Shown here: piece after piece, positions 1 through 8,448 of the stretch | Layout: every line of letters starts with the position of its first letter | Position numbering within the stretch: the stretch's first letter is position 1 | Assembly: GCA_035555595.1 (NCBI GenBank) | Contig: DATMGK010000044.1 | Location: 1 to 33,623 of the forward strand | Source: Croceibacterium_A sp035555595 | Lineage (GTDB): Bacteria; Pseudomonadota; Alphaproteobacteria; Sphingomonadales; Sphingomonadaceae | Reading direction: 5' to 3' | DNA length: 33,623 nucleotides | Translations under genes and position numbers: made by a program | The notes under the pieces: generated by a model | What the model saw: only the letters and a program-made list of their open reading frames with translations | What the model was told of the DNA's origin: nothing | The model's database searches: none

Positions 1-1
1 G

Positions 2-205
2 CTCGTTCAATCAGAACGGATGCAGGCGACTTCCCCGGTATACCAGACGCTGAACATGCTGGCGTGCTCTCTGATCGGCGTATCGCTCTACTACAGCTTC
101 AACCTCCCCTCCGCGATCATCCAGACCGCGTGGTTCCTGATCAGCCTCTATGGCCTGCTCCGAAACCTCCTCCATCGTTCAGCGAAGTCTGACGACACGC
201 GGTAG
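2..205 (+). CDS. Small membrane protein, CBU_0592-like, 5' truncated by window edge
   Basis: The reading frame is open to the left edge, so the first visible codons (LVQSER) belong to a gene that starts outside the window; the ATG at 20 is probably internal. The visible 67 residues carry two hydrophobic segments, roughly LNMLACSLIGVSLYYSF and IIQTAWFLISLYGLL, separated by a short polar NLPS turn, and end in a basic tail. This two-helix pattern with a conserved W-x-L-I-S-L-Y-G run resembles the C-terminal half of the small CBU_0592-type membrane proteins, whose function is unknown. The assignment rests on recalled family pattern only. The gene ends 4 bases before the convergent MFS gene, with no terminator hairpin in between. 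Confidence 0.6.
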   Translation, partial: LVQSERMQATSPVYQTLNMLACSLIGVSLYYSFNLPSAIIQTAWFLISLYGLLRNLLHRSAKSDDTR

Positions 206-209
206 GTAA

Positions 210-1622
210 TCAGTCCGCCGTGGCGCTCACCGCTCCTGCCTTCCGCACGCTCCGGAACCGGGCCAGGCTGCACAGCGCCGCCACCACCGCCAGCGCGCAC
301 GCGACATAGAGCGGCTGCGGCCCCTGCCCTGCCCCGGCTGCCAGCAGGATGCCCACCATCACCGCCGCCAGTGTCTGACCCAGCAGGCGCGATGTTGACA
401 GCAAGCCACCGGCCGCCGCGGCGCGGTCGATCGGCGCCTGACCAATCAGCAACCGCGAATTGGGGGCGAAGAACAGGCCAAAACCCACCGCCGTCAGGCT
501 CAGCCGCCATGCAATCGCCAAATCGCCACCCGTTCCCGCAGCACGGTCGGGCATCGTCGCCAGCAACAGCAGACCCACGATCGCGATGCTCATACCCGTG
601 ATACCCAGCTTGGTCGGCGCGATGCGGTCGCTCATCCATCCCGCCAGCGGCGATACGACCAGCATCGTCAGCGGAAACGGCAGCAGCAGCAGGCCGACCT
701 GATCCGGCGCATAGCCCATCGCCCCTTCCAGCCGGAACGGCAGCGACAGCATCAGCGACCCGGACGCCACGAAGCAGGCGATGGCCGCCAGCGCCGACAG
801 GCCCAGCACCGGCCGGGCCAGCAGGTCCACCGGCACCACCGGATTGGTCCGCGCCTTCTCCCGCCGCACCAGCAATACCGCCGACACCACGCCCGCCAGC
901 GCCAACCCGCCGCCGATCAGCCCGTTCTCATGCGTCGCAAGCTGCATCCCGCCGATCAGCAACAGCATGGTCAACGCGCTCCACAGGCCGCTCAACCATT
1001 CAGGCTTCTGCTCCCTCCGCTCAGGCTCCGGCAGCGACCGGCCGAGCAGGAGCGAGATCGCCGCCAGCGGAACCGCCGCCACGAAGACCCACTGCCACGG
1101 CGCATGTCCCACGATATAGCCGCCCAGCGTCGGCGCCAGCGCCCCCGACGACGCCACGATCACGCTGTTCACGCCCAGCCCTGTGCCCAGCTTTGATGAA
1201 GGGTAGATCTGCCGCAACATGGCCGAAGAAACGCTCAACGCCATACCCGCCCCGATCGCCTGTAAGGCGCGCAGGGCCAGCAACAGGATGAAGTCGTTCA
1301 CGAACAGGCACAGCGCAGAGGCGACCAAGAACAGCGCCTGCCCCGCCTGATAGAGATTCCGATGCCCCACCCGGTCGCCCAGATTGGCGAACGGCAGCAG
1401 GACCATCACCAGCACTAGCTGATAGACGGCCACCACATTGGTCACCGCCCCGTTGTCCACGCCCAGATCCCGAGCGATCGTCGGCAACGCCACAGTCGGA
1501 ATCGCCCCGTCGAGCACCAGCAGCGCCGTGCCAAAACTGATCGCCGCAATGGCCCAGTAACGACGCGGCGTCGACAGGCCGTCCGGCAAGGTTCTTGAAA
1601 TCACTTCTGACATCGCGGCCAT
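210..1622 (-). CDS. MFS drug-efflux transporter, DHA2 (EmrB/QacA-like) family
   Basis: This is a 470-residue integral membrane protein with about 14 hydrophobic segments, the usual size for 14-helix DHA2 proton-driven exporters. The first helix carries LVLDGAIPTVALPTIARDLG, the typical start of the family. The loop motif GDRVGHRNLYQAG (about residues 82-94) is MFS motif A, and the stretch ending APTLGGYIVG matches the exporter-specific motif C. It probably exports hydrophobic compounds or drugs across the inner membrane; the substrate cannot be read from sequence. A second ATG three codons in (MSEV) is an equally possible start. It lies 54 bases downstream of the small gene after topA and may be the last member of that transcript. 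Confidence 0.88.
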   Translation of the reverse strand: MAAMSEVISRTLPDGLSTPRRYWAIAAISFGTALLVLDGAIPTVALPTIARDLGVDNGAVTNVVAVYQLVLVMVLLPFANLGDRVGHRNLYQAGQALFLVASALCLFVNDFILLLALRALQAIGAGMALSVSSAMLRQIYPSSKLGTGLGVNSVIVASSGALAPTLGGYIVGHAPWQWVFVAAVPLAAISLLLGRSLPEPERREQKPEWLSGLWSALTMLLLIGGMQLATHENGLIGGGLALAGVVSAVLLVRREKARTNPVVPVDLLARPVLGLSALAAIACFVASGSLMLSLPFRLEGAMGYAPDQVGLLLLPFPLTMLVVSPLAGWMSDRIAPTKLGITGMSIAIVGLLLLATMPDRAAGTGGDLAIAWRLSLTAVGFGLFFAPNSRLLIGQAPIDRAAAAGGLLSTSRLLGQTLAAVMVGILLAAGAGQGPQPLYVACALAVVAALCSLARFRSVRKAGAVSATAD

Positions 1623-1676
1623 TTGAAGGCCCTGCCCGGCCGGTTCAAGCCCCGTGCAATCCGGCGAAGGGGCACA

Positions 1677-1856
1677 TCACCGCTTCTTCGCGATGTTCAC
1701 CCCATCGATCTTGGCCCGCTCCTTGGTCGATTCCTCGGTGCGGTTCAGCGCCTTGGCGATTTCCTTCAGGCCCTTGCCCTTGCCCGCCAGCGTCTTCAGC
1801 TTCGCCACCTCGTCGGAGCGCCAGGGCTGGCGGTGCTTTTCAAAGCGTTCGCTCAC
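1677..1856 (-). CDS. Small helix-turn-helix-like protein (59 aa) overlapping the topA stop
   Basis: A GTG start overlaps the topA stop codon in a GTGA arrangement, and the frame runs 59 codons to a TGA at 1677-1679. The product is very basic. It begins SERFEKHRQPWRSDEVAKL, continues with LKEIAKALNRTEESTKERA, and ends in KKR. The pattern W-x-x-D-E-V-x-x-L, then a Gly/Lys-rich turn, E-I-A-K-x-L-x-R-T and S-T-x-E-R-A is that of small Myb/SANT-like or GcrA-like helix-turn-helix proteins, so DNA binding is a reasonable inference. Overlap with topA implies translational coupling. The function is not recognised. It could be a minor product, but overlap, composition and motif spacing argue it is real. 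Confidence 0.72.
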   Translation of the reverse strand: MSERFEKHRQPWRSDEVAKLKTLAGKGKGLKEIAKALNRTEESTKERAKIDGVNIAKKR

Positions 1857-4438
1857 TCCTCCGTCGCCTTCTTGGCAGCGGCCTTTTTGGCTGGAGCCTT
1901 CTTCGCCGCCGCCTTTTTCGCGGGCGCCTTCTTGGCCGGGGCTTTCTTCTTCGCGCCCTTCTTCTTCACCGGGCCTTTGGCGATGCGGGCGTCGATCAGG
2001 GCGATCGCCTGTTCCTCCGTCACATCCTCCGGCTTCACATCACGCGGGATCGTGGCGTTGGTGGTGCCGTCGGTGACATAGGGGCCATAACGGCCGGGCA
2101 TGACCTTGATCTCGCCGCCGCTGGTGGGATGCGCGCCAAGTGTCTTGATCGGCTCCGCCTTCGCGCCCCCACGCGCGCCGCCCTTGCGATTGGCGGCTTC
2201 GGCCAGCAACGTCACCGCCGCGTTCATGCCCGTTTCGAACACGTCCCGCGTGCCCGAAAGCTTCGCATACTTGCCGTCATGCGCCAGATAGGGGCCATAG
2301 CGGCCAATGCTGGCGGTGATCGGCAGCCCGGTTTCCGGGTGCGCGCCGACTTCGCGCGGCAGGCTCAACAGCTTCAGCGCCCAGTCCAGGTCGAAATCCG
2401 GCAGATCCTTGGGGATCGACGCGCGCTTGGCGTCCTTGCCGTCTCCCAACTGAATGTACGGCCCGAACCGGCCGACGCGGCGGGTGACTTCCAGCCCGGT
2501 GTCGGGATCGGTGCCGATCGCGCCGTCCTCTTCCGCGCCGTCTTCAGCAGGCTGGCCGAACTTGCGGCGGAAATTGCACTCCGGATAATTGGAGCAGGCG
2601 ATGAAGGCGCCGAAACGCCCGCCGCGCAGGGACAGGCGGCCATGCTCACGCCCCTCGGCAATGCATTTAGGGCAGGCACGCGGATCGCTACCGTCAGCTT
2701 TCGGCGGGAACAGGTAATCCGACAGGAACTCGTCCAGCACCTCGGTGACCTCGGATGGCTTGCGCTCCATCACCTCGTCACTCTTCGGTTTGAAATCGCG
2801 CCAGAACGCTTCCAGCACCGCTTTCCATTCCGCACGACCGCCAGACACCTCGTCCAGCTCGTCCTCCATTCCGGCGGTGAAGTCGTAAGCGACGTAGCGC
2901 GAGAAGAAGCGTTCGAGGAACGCCGTCAGCAGCCGGCCGGAATCCTCGGCGAAGAAGCGGTTCTTCTCCGTGCGGACGTAATCACGGTCCTTCAGCACCT
3001 GAATGGTGGAAGCGTATGTGGACGGGCGGCCGATACCCAGTTCTTCCAACCGCTTGACCAGGCTCGCCTCGGAATAACGGGGCGGCGGCTGGGTGAAGTG
3101 CTGATTGGCCTCCACGCCCAGCTTGGCCGGGCTGTCGCCCTGCTTCATCAGCGGCAGCAGGCCCTCAGCCTCGTCATCGTCATTCTTCTGGTCGAAGCTT
3201 TCCTCATAGACCGCGAGGAAGCCGGGGAACTTCACCACCTGCCCGGTGGCGCGCAACTCGTTACGGCCGGTCCCATCGCGCAGCGTCACCGTGGTGCGCT
3301 CAAGGCTGGCGGCGGCCATCTGGCTCGCCATCGCGCGCTTGAAGATCAGGTCGTACAGCTTCGCCTCATCCCCTGAACCGGCGCGGCCGCGGATGAAATC
3401 GGTCGGACGGATCGCCTCGTGCGCTTCCTGCGCGTTCTTGGCTTTGGTCTGATAGATGCGCGGTTTTTCCGGCAGGTAATGGCCGGAAAAGCGATCCGCG
3501 ATGGCCTTGCGCGCGGCGGAAATGGCGCTGCCATCCATCTGTACGCCATCCGTACGCATGTAGGTGATCGCGCCCGCCTCATAGAGGTTCTGCGCCAGAC
3601 GCATTGTGTGGCTGGCCGAATAGCCCAGCTTGCGCGCCGCTTCCTGTTGCAGGGTGGAGGTGGTGAACGGCGGCGCCGGATTGCGCTTCAGCGGCTTCGT
3701 CTCGACACCTTCCACGGTGAAGCGCCCCGCCTCAACCGCGGCTTTCGCGCGATCGGCGATGCCCTTGTCACCCAGCGACAGCTTGTCGAGCTTGTTCCCC
3801 TCGAACATCACAAGCCGGGTGTCGAACTCCGTCCCGTCATGCTGCATCCGCGCCACGACCGACCAGTATTCCTGCGGCGTGAATGCCTCGATCTCACGCT
3901 CGCGATCCACGATCAGTCGCAGCGCGACCGATTGAACGCGGCCCGCGCTCTTGGCGCCGGGGAGCTTGCGCCACAGCACCGGGCTGAGCGTAAAGCCGAA
4001 CAGGTAATCCAGCGCACGGCGGGCCAGATAGGCGTCGATCAGATCGGTATCCAGATCGCGCGGATGCGCCATCGCCTGCGTCACCGCATCCTTGGTGATC
4101 GCGTTGAAGGTGACACGCTCTACCTCTTTGGGCAGCGCCTTGCGCTTCGCCAGCAGTTCCCTGACATGCCAAGAAATCGCCTCCCCCTCACGATCAGGGT
4201 CGGTGGCCAGGATCAGACGGTCAGCCTTTTTCGCCGTATCGGCGATTTCCTTCACCCTGCTGGTCTTGTCGCGATAGGTTTCCCAATCCATCGCAAAGCC
4301 TTCGTCCGGCCGCACGCTGCCATCCTTGGGCGGCAGATCGCGAACATGGCCGTAACTGGCCAGAACCTTGTAGTCCTTGCCGAGGTACTTCTCGATAGTC
4401 TTCGCCTTGGCCGGCGATTCAACGATGACAAGCTGCAT
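1853..4438 (-). CDS. topA: DNA topoisomerase I (type IA)
   Basis: The enzyme relaxes negative supercoils by transient single-strand breakage in the nucleoid. The 861 residues begin with a Toprim domain (VESPAKAKT at 6-14 with Glu7; DPDREGE at 80-86 for metal binding). The catalytic tyrosine is Y293 in ITYMRTDG. One four-cysteine zinc ribbon follows (C589, C592, C615, C621). Then come three C-terminal Toprim-associated repeats, each with a G-R-x-G-P-Y core, near residues 642-690, 698-745 and 768-815. The last 40 residues are a Lys/Ala/Pro tail of KKAPAKKAA-type repeats, likely a nonspecific DNA-binding tail and common in alphaproteobacterial TopA. The start is the family-typical MQLVIVESP. It lies 61 bases downstream of dprA, probably in one transcript with plsY and dprA. 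Confidence 0.98.
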   Translation of the reverse strand: MQLVIVESPAKAKTIEKYLGKDYKVLASYGHVRDLPPKDGSVRPDEGFAMDWETYRDKTSRVKEIADTAKKADRLILATDPDREGEAISWHVRELLAKRKALPKEVERVTFNAITKDAVTQAMAHPRDLDTDLIDAYLARRALDYLFGFTLSPVLWRKLPGAKSAGRVQSVALRLIVDREREIEAFTPQEYWSVVARMQHDGTEFDTRLVMFEGNKLDKLSLGDKGIADRAKAAVEAGRFTVEGVETKPLKRNPAPPFTTSTLQQEAARKLGYSASHTMRLAQNLYEAGAITYMRTDGVQMDGSAISAARKAIADRFSGHYLPEKPRIYQTKAKNAQEAHEAIRPTDFIRGRAGSGDEAKLYDLIFKRAMASQMAAASLERTTVTLRDGTGRNELRATGQVVKFPGFLAVYEESFDQKNDDDEAEGLLPLMKQGDSPAKLGVEANQHFTQPPPRYSEASLVKRLEELGIGRPSTYASTIQVLKDRDYVRTEKNRFFAEDSGRLLTAFLERFFSRYVAYDFTAGMEDELDEVSGGRAEWKAVLEAFWRDFKPKSDEVMERKPSEVTEVLDEFLSDYLFPPKADGSDPRACPKCIAEGREHGRLSLRGGRFGAFIACSNYPECNFRRKFGQPAEDGAEEDGAIGTDPDTGLEVTRRVGRFGPYIQLGDGKDAKRASIPKDLPDFDLDWALKLLSLPREVGAHPETGLPITASIGRYGPYLAHDGKYAKLSGTRDVFETGMNAAVTLLAEAANRKGGARGGAKAEPIKTLGAHPTSGGEIKVMPGRYGPYVTDGTTNATIPRDVKPEDVTEEQAIALIDARIAKGPVKKKGAKKKAPAKKAPAKKAAAKKAPAKKAAAKKATEE

Positions 4439-4499
4439 GGGGGTGAGGCAGTCCTTACGTGTACGTACGCGCGAGGGTGGTGGCGGATGGCGCCGTTCG

Positions 4500-5600
4500 T
4501 CAAGCGGTCAGCGAAACGCGCCCCCCGGCGTGCCTGGCCAACCTGCCCGCAATCTCCAGTTCCAGCAATGCCATCTGCACCGCGCCCGTGCTTGCGCCGC
4601 TCTGGCGGACGATTTCGTCCACGCCCACCGGTGCGCTGGTCAGCAACGTCGCGATGTCCGCCGGATCGTCGGCCAGCGCATCCTCGGCCGCGAAGAACAG
4701 CGGCTGTACCTCTCGCACGACCGATCGCAGCGTTCCGTCGAAGGTGGTCAGCAGTTCCACCACGTCCTCCACCGATTGCACCAGCACCGCGCCTTCACGG
4801 ATCAACTGGTTGCAGCCGTGGCTACGCGCATCGAGCGGGCTGCCGGGAATGGCCATGACCTCGCGCCCATATTCGCCCGCCAGCCGCGCGGTGATAAGCG
4901 AGCCGCTTTTCGGCGCGGCCTCCACCACCAGCGTTCCCAGCGCCATGCCGGCGATAATACGGTTGCGGCTGGGGAAATGGCTGCCGCGCGGTTCCGTGCC
5001 GGGCGCCTGTTCGGCGATCAGCAGCCCCTCAGTCGCGATCCGTTCCTGCAAGTTCGCGTGCTGCGGCGGATAAGCGATGTCGATGCCGCTGGCGATCACA
5101 CCAACGGTGCGCGGGAAAGCCCCTTCGTGGGCGGCGCCATCGATGCCGCGCGCGAGGCCGGACACCACGGTGAAGCCTCGTTCTGAAAGCCCCCGCGAAA
5201 AATCGCGCGCCAGCTTCACCGCAGCGGCGGAGGCATTGCGCGCACCGACCACGGCGATACTCGGCCCGCTTGCCAGCGCCGGGTCGCCCCGCACGATCAG
5301 GATCGGCGGCGCGCTTTCGGTCTGCCGCAGCAGATCGGGATAGCCGGGCATGTCGTGAAACAGGTAGCGCGCGCCGGCAGCGCGCACCGCCGTCACCTCC
5401 CGCTCCACATTTTCGCGGGATGCCGCCCGATAGCCCTTGCCCGCCCTCCCCGCGAGATCGGGCAAGGCATCCAGCGCCGCGCGCGCATCGCCGAAGCGGC
5501 GCAGCAGTTGCGCGTAGCTGACCGGCCCGATGTTGGGCGAACGCAGCAGACGGATGCGGGCGAAAGCTTCGTCTTGTGACAGCGCGGCAGGCACGGTCAT
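4500..5600 (-). CDS. dprA: DNA-processing protein DprA
   Basis: DprA binds incoming single-stranded DNA in the cytoplasm and loads RecA during natural transformation. Of 366 residues, the N-terminal ~75 form a SAM-like helical part. The Rossmann-like core runs from about 113 to 285, with SIAVVGARNAS (114-124), VVSGLARGIDGAAH (145-158), SGIDIAYPP, FPSRNRIIAG (209-218) and SGSLITARLA. A winged-helix DprA C-terminal domain follows (about 315-366, ending RHAGGRVSLTA). Length and domain order are normal. The ATG overlaps the plsY stop (ATGA), so translation is coupled. The presence of dprA alone does not show that the organism is competent, since most bacteria carry it. Confidence 0.96.
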   Translation of the reverse strand: MTVPAALSQDEAFARIRLLRSPNIGPVSYAQLLRRFGDARAALDALPDLAGRAGKGYRAASRENVEREVTAVRAAGARYLFHDMPGYPDLLRQTESAPPILIVRGDPALASGPSIAVVGARNASAAAVKLARDFSRGLSERGFTVVSGLARGIDGAAHEGAFPRTVGVIASGIDIAYPPQHANLQERIATEGLLIAEQAPGTEPRGSHFPSRNRIIAGMALGTLVVEAAPKSGSLITARLAGEYGREVMAIPGSPLDARSHGCNQLIREGAVLVQSVEDVVELLTTFDGTLRSVVREVQPLFFAAEDALADDPADIATLLTSAPVGVDEIVRQSGASTGAVQMALLELEIAGRLARHAGGRVSLTA

Positions 5601-6184
5601 TTGCCTTTACCGACCCTTGGCTCCGTCCCCGCGCGCAGGCGGGCGATATTCTCGCGATGCAGGAAGAGCACGATCACGGCAATCGCCGCCAGAACGGGCA
5701 CGAGGCTGGAATAGCCGAACAGCGCCGCCGCGATTGGCGCAATTACCGCGGCGCTCATGCCCGAGAGCGAGGATATGCGGGTCGTCGCCAGCAGCCCCAG
5801 CCAGACGACCGCATAAGCCAGCCCGATCGGCAAGCCGAGGCCGAAGCACACGCCCGCCGTCGTCGCCACGCCCTTGCCGCCCTTGAACTTCAGCCAGATC
5901 GGGAAACAGTGCCCGATCACCGCGCCCAGCGCCGCAAACCCGGCGACTTCCGGCCACCATTTCCACGCCAGGAATACGGCCAGAAAACCTTTCGCCAGAT
6001 CGAGGAGCAGAGTCGCCGCCGCCAACCCCTTGCTGCCCGTGCGCAGCACGTTGGTGGCGCCGATATTGCCACTGCCGATCTGGCGGATGTCCCCCTTACC
6101 CGCCGCCATCGCCAGCAGCAGGCCAAAGGGGACAGAACCCAGCGCATATCCGAACGCCAGTGCCGCGACCCAATCCACATCCAT
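5597..6184 (-). CDS. plsY: Glycerol-3-phosphate acyltransferase PlsY
   Basis: PlsY transfers an acyl group from acyl-phosphate to glycerol-3-phosphate, the first step of phospholipid synthesis, at the inner membrane. The protein has about five hydrophobic helices and the three family loops: GSGNIGATNVLRTGSKG (motif 1), KFKGGKGVATTAG (motif 2), and the C-terminal loop ending LFLHRENIARL (motif 3). A longer frame runs to 6250, but its extra N-terminus is polar and unlike the family. I start at the ATG at 6184 (MDVDWVAALAFGYALGS), giving 195 residues. The GTG two codons later (6178) is better spaced from the AAGGGG upstream and may be the true start. The gene overlaps dprA by 4 bases and is divergent from murI. 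Confidence 0.95.
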   Translation of the reverse strand: MDVDWVAALAFGYALGSVPFGLLLAMAAGKGDIRQIGSGNIGATNVLRTGSKGLAAATLLLDLAKGFLAVFLAWKWWPEVAGFAALGAVIGHCFPIWLKFKGGKGVATTAGVCFGLGLPIGLAYAVVWLGLLATTRISSLSGMSAAVIAPIAAALFGYSSLVPVLAAIAVIVLFLHRENIARLRAGTEPRVGKGK

Positions 6185-6283
6185 CCCCTTTATCGAAGAA
6201 TGCACTGCTTTGATTTTTCGAACGACAAAGTAAAGACGGCGGCCAGACAAGTTTGCTGCCGAGTGGGGGTTTTCAGTTCCGAA

Positions 6284-7066
6284 ATGGATGCAACGGCTCC
6301 CATTCTCCTGTTCGATTCCGGTGTCGGCGGCCTCACTGTGCTGGCGGAGCTTCGCAAGCTGTTACCGCAAGCACCCGTGATCTATGCTGCCGACACGGCT
6401 GGCCTGCCCTATGGCGAAAAGACAGAAGCGGAAATTGCGGCGCGCGTAGCGGGGCTGCTGGGGCGGCTGTCGGAACGTTATTCGCCGCGCCTCATCACCA
6501 TTGCCTGCAACACTGCATCCACGATCGCACTCGGCATGGTGCGCGATGTGCTGAACGTGCCGATCGTCGGCACCGTCCCGGCCATCAAGCCTGCGGCGGC
6601 GATGACCCGCACGGGCGTCATCGGCCTGCTCGGCACCGCAGCGACCATCCGACAGGGCTATGTCGACCGGCTGGAGGCGGAATTCGGCAATGGCCACCGA
6701 TTGCTGCGCCATGCCGAGCCGGGCCTTGTTGCCGCGGCGGAAGCGCGACTGCGGGGCAAGCCGGTGGACCCGGCTGTATTCACCCGCGCCGCAGAGGGGC
6801 TGCGGTCGCAACCCGGCGGCGCTTCCATCGATACCGTGGTTCTGGCCTGCACCCATTTCCCGCTGGTGGAACGGGAATTGCAGGCCGCTTTCGGGCCGAA
6901 CGTTGATTTTGTCCACGGCGCGGAAGGGATCGCCCGGCGCATCGCATTTCTCACGCAAGGGCAGGAATTCGTGCGGGAAGTGCCTGATTTCGCAGTTTTC
7001 ACCGGCCAGTCTCCCGATCTTGCTGCTTTGGCCGCTTTCGGGCTGGACCGCAGCTTAACGCTTTAG
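6284..7066 (+). CDS. murI: Glutamate racemase
   Basis: MurI makes D-glutamate for peptidoglycan precursors in the cytoplasm, without a cofactor. The 260 residues show FDSGVGGLTVL (D11, S12) at the N-terminus and the two catalytic cysteines: C75 in TIACNTAST and C189 in VLACTHFPL. The substrate-binding segment is LPYGEKT. The start at 6284 (MDATAPILLFDSG) gives the usual family length and N-terminus; an in-frame GTG at 6263 would add seven residues. The frame stays open far upstream, but that part lies opposite plsY and is not conserved-looking. The 99-base divergent gap to plsY must hold the promoters of both genes; none stands out. hemA follows 107 bases downstream. Confidence 0.96.
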   Translation: MDATAPILLFDSGVGGLTVLAELRKLLPQAPVIYAADTAGLPYGEKTEAEIAARVAGLLGRLSERYSPRLITIACNTASTIALGMVRDVLNVPIVGTVPAIKPAAAMTRTGVIGLLGTAATIRQGYVDRLEAEFGNGHRLLRHAEPGLVAAAEARLRGKPVDPAVFTRAAEGLRSQPGGASIDTVVLACTHFPLVERELQAAFGPNVDFVHGAEGIARRIAFLTQGQEFVREVPDFAVFTGQSPDLAALAAFGLDRSLTL

Positions 7067-7173
7067 TTGCGAATCTCTCGCAAACTCCGTGCTTTAATCG
7101 TCGTTCCGCTTCTACTAAGCGGCACGGGACTCAACGGCCGTGCGGGATCGCGGCGCTGATACGGATAAGTCCG

Positions 7174-8394
7174 CTGAACTACGATCATATCTTCGATCAG
7201 GCGATCCAGCGTCTCCATTCGGAGGGGCGCTACCGCGTGTTCATCGACATCCTGCGCAACAAGGGCATGTTCCCCAACGCGCGCTGCTTCGCCGGGCATA
7301 ACGGGCCGAAGCCGGTCACCGTGTGGTGTTCCAACGATTACCTCGCGATGGGTCAGCACCCCAAAGTCGTCGCCGCGATGGAAGAAGCGCTGCACGATGT
7401 CGGCGCCGGCAGCGGCGGCACGCGCAACATTGGCGGCAACACGCACTACCACGTCGATCTGGAACGCGAACTGGCGGACCTGCACGGCAAGGAAGGTGCG
7501 CTGCTGTTCACCAGCGGCTACGTTTCCAACGACGCCACCCTTTCCACTCTCGCCCGCCTGCTGCCGGGCTGCGTGATCTTCTCCGACGCGCTGAACCACG
7601 CCAGCATGATCGCCGGCATCCGCAATTCCGGCTGCGAGAAGCGCATCTGGCGGCACAACGACGTCGCCCATCTTGAAGAGCTGCTGGCGGCCGAAGATCC
7701 TTCCGTGCCGAAGCTGATCGCGTTCGAGAGCGTCTATTCGATGGACGGCGATATCGCCCCGATCCACGCGATCTGCGATCTGGCCGAAAAGTACAATGCG
7801 CTGACCTACATCGATGAAGTTCACGCCGTCGGCATGTACGGCGCGCGCGGCGGCGGCATTTCGGAACGGGATGACGCCGCGCACCGCATCGACATCATTG
7901 AAGGCACATTGGGCAAGGCTTTCGGCGTAATGGGCGGTTATATCGCCACCAATACGCGCATTATCGACTGTATCCGCAGCTATGCGCCCGGTTTCATCTT
8001 CACCACCTCGCTCAGCCCGGTGCTGGTCGCCGGCGTGCTGGCGGCAGTGCGCCACCTGAAGGAAAACAGCGAGGAACGCGATGGCCAGCAGGCGGCGGCC
8101 GCCTCGCTCAAGCGCCATTTCCGCGAGGCCGGGCTGCCGGTGATGGATTCCACCACGCACATCGTGCCGCTGATGGTCGGCGATCCGGTGCGGGCGAAGA
8201 AGATCAGCGATATCCTGCTGGCCGAATACGGCGTCTATGTGCAGCCGATCAACTTCCCGACTGTGCCGCGCGGCACGGAGAGGCTGCGGTTCACCCCCGG
8301 CCCCGCTCATACAGAAGAAATGATGGCGGAACTGACGACGGCTCTGGTCGAAATCTGGGACCGGCTGGACCTGCAACTGCGGCAGGCCGCCTGA
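7174..8394 (+). CDS. hemA: 5-aminolevulinate synthase, apparent CTG start
   Basis: HemA condenses glycine and succinyl-CoA to 5-aminolevulinate, the first step of alphaproteobacterial heme synthesis, using PLP. Conserved stretches include EGRYRVFIDI, GSGGTRNIGG, NHASMI, ESVYSMDGD, YIDEVHAVGMYG and EGTLGKAFGV. From the start used here the PLP lysine is K248, the number known for Rhodobacter ALAS, and the length is 406 residues, close to the Rhodobacter enzyme. The frame has no ATG, GTG or TTG between the murI stop and a GTG at 7237. Codons 7174-7236 (LNYDHIFDQAIQRLHSEGRYR) clearly encode the conserved N-terminus, with CTG exactly where homologs have Met. Starting at 7237 would remove 21 conserved residues. 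No strong ribosome-binding site precedes the CTG. Confidence 0.95.
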   Translation: MNYDHIFDQAIQRLHSEGRYRVFIDILRNKGMFPNARCFAGHNGPKPVTVWCSNDYLAMGQHPKVVAAMEEALHDVGAGSGGTRNIGGNTHYHVDLERELADLHGKEGALLFTSGYVSNDATLSTLARLLPGCVIFSDALNHASMIAGIRNSGCEKRIWRHNDVAHLEELLAAEDPSVPKLIAFESVYSMDGDIAPIHAICDLAEKYNALTYIDEVHAVGMYGARGGGISERDDAAHRIDIIEGTLGKAFGVMGGYIATNTRIIDCIRSYAPGFIFTTSLSPVLVAGVLAAVRHLKENSEERDGQQAAAASLKRHFREAGLPVMDSTTHIVPLMVGDPVRAKKISDILLAEYGVYVQPINFPTVPRGTERLRFTPGPAHTEEMMAELTTALVEIWDRLDLQLRQAA

Positions 8395-8448
8395 CCCGCC
8401 TTCGGGGTTCCCGACAGCCGCAGCGGTCCACATGACGGCCGCCGCCGC

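Noticed and set aside
1858..1980. Repetitive DNA at the topA end, checked as a tandem-repeat or CRISPR-like array
   Set aside because: It is the codon-level repeat of the Lys/Ala/Pro tail of TopA, with no spacers.
1595..4858. Long plus-strand open frames opposite topA (593 and 479 codons)
   Set aside because: They are high-GC shadows of topA. Their products are Arg/His/Gln-rich with no domain pattern, while the minus strand encodes an unmistakable topoisomerase.
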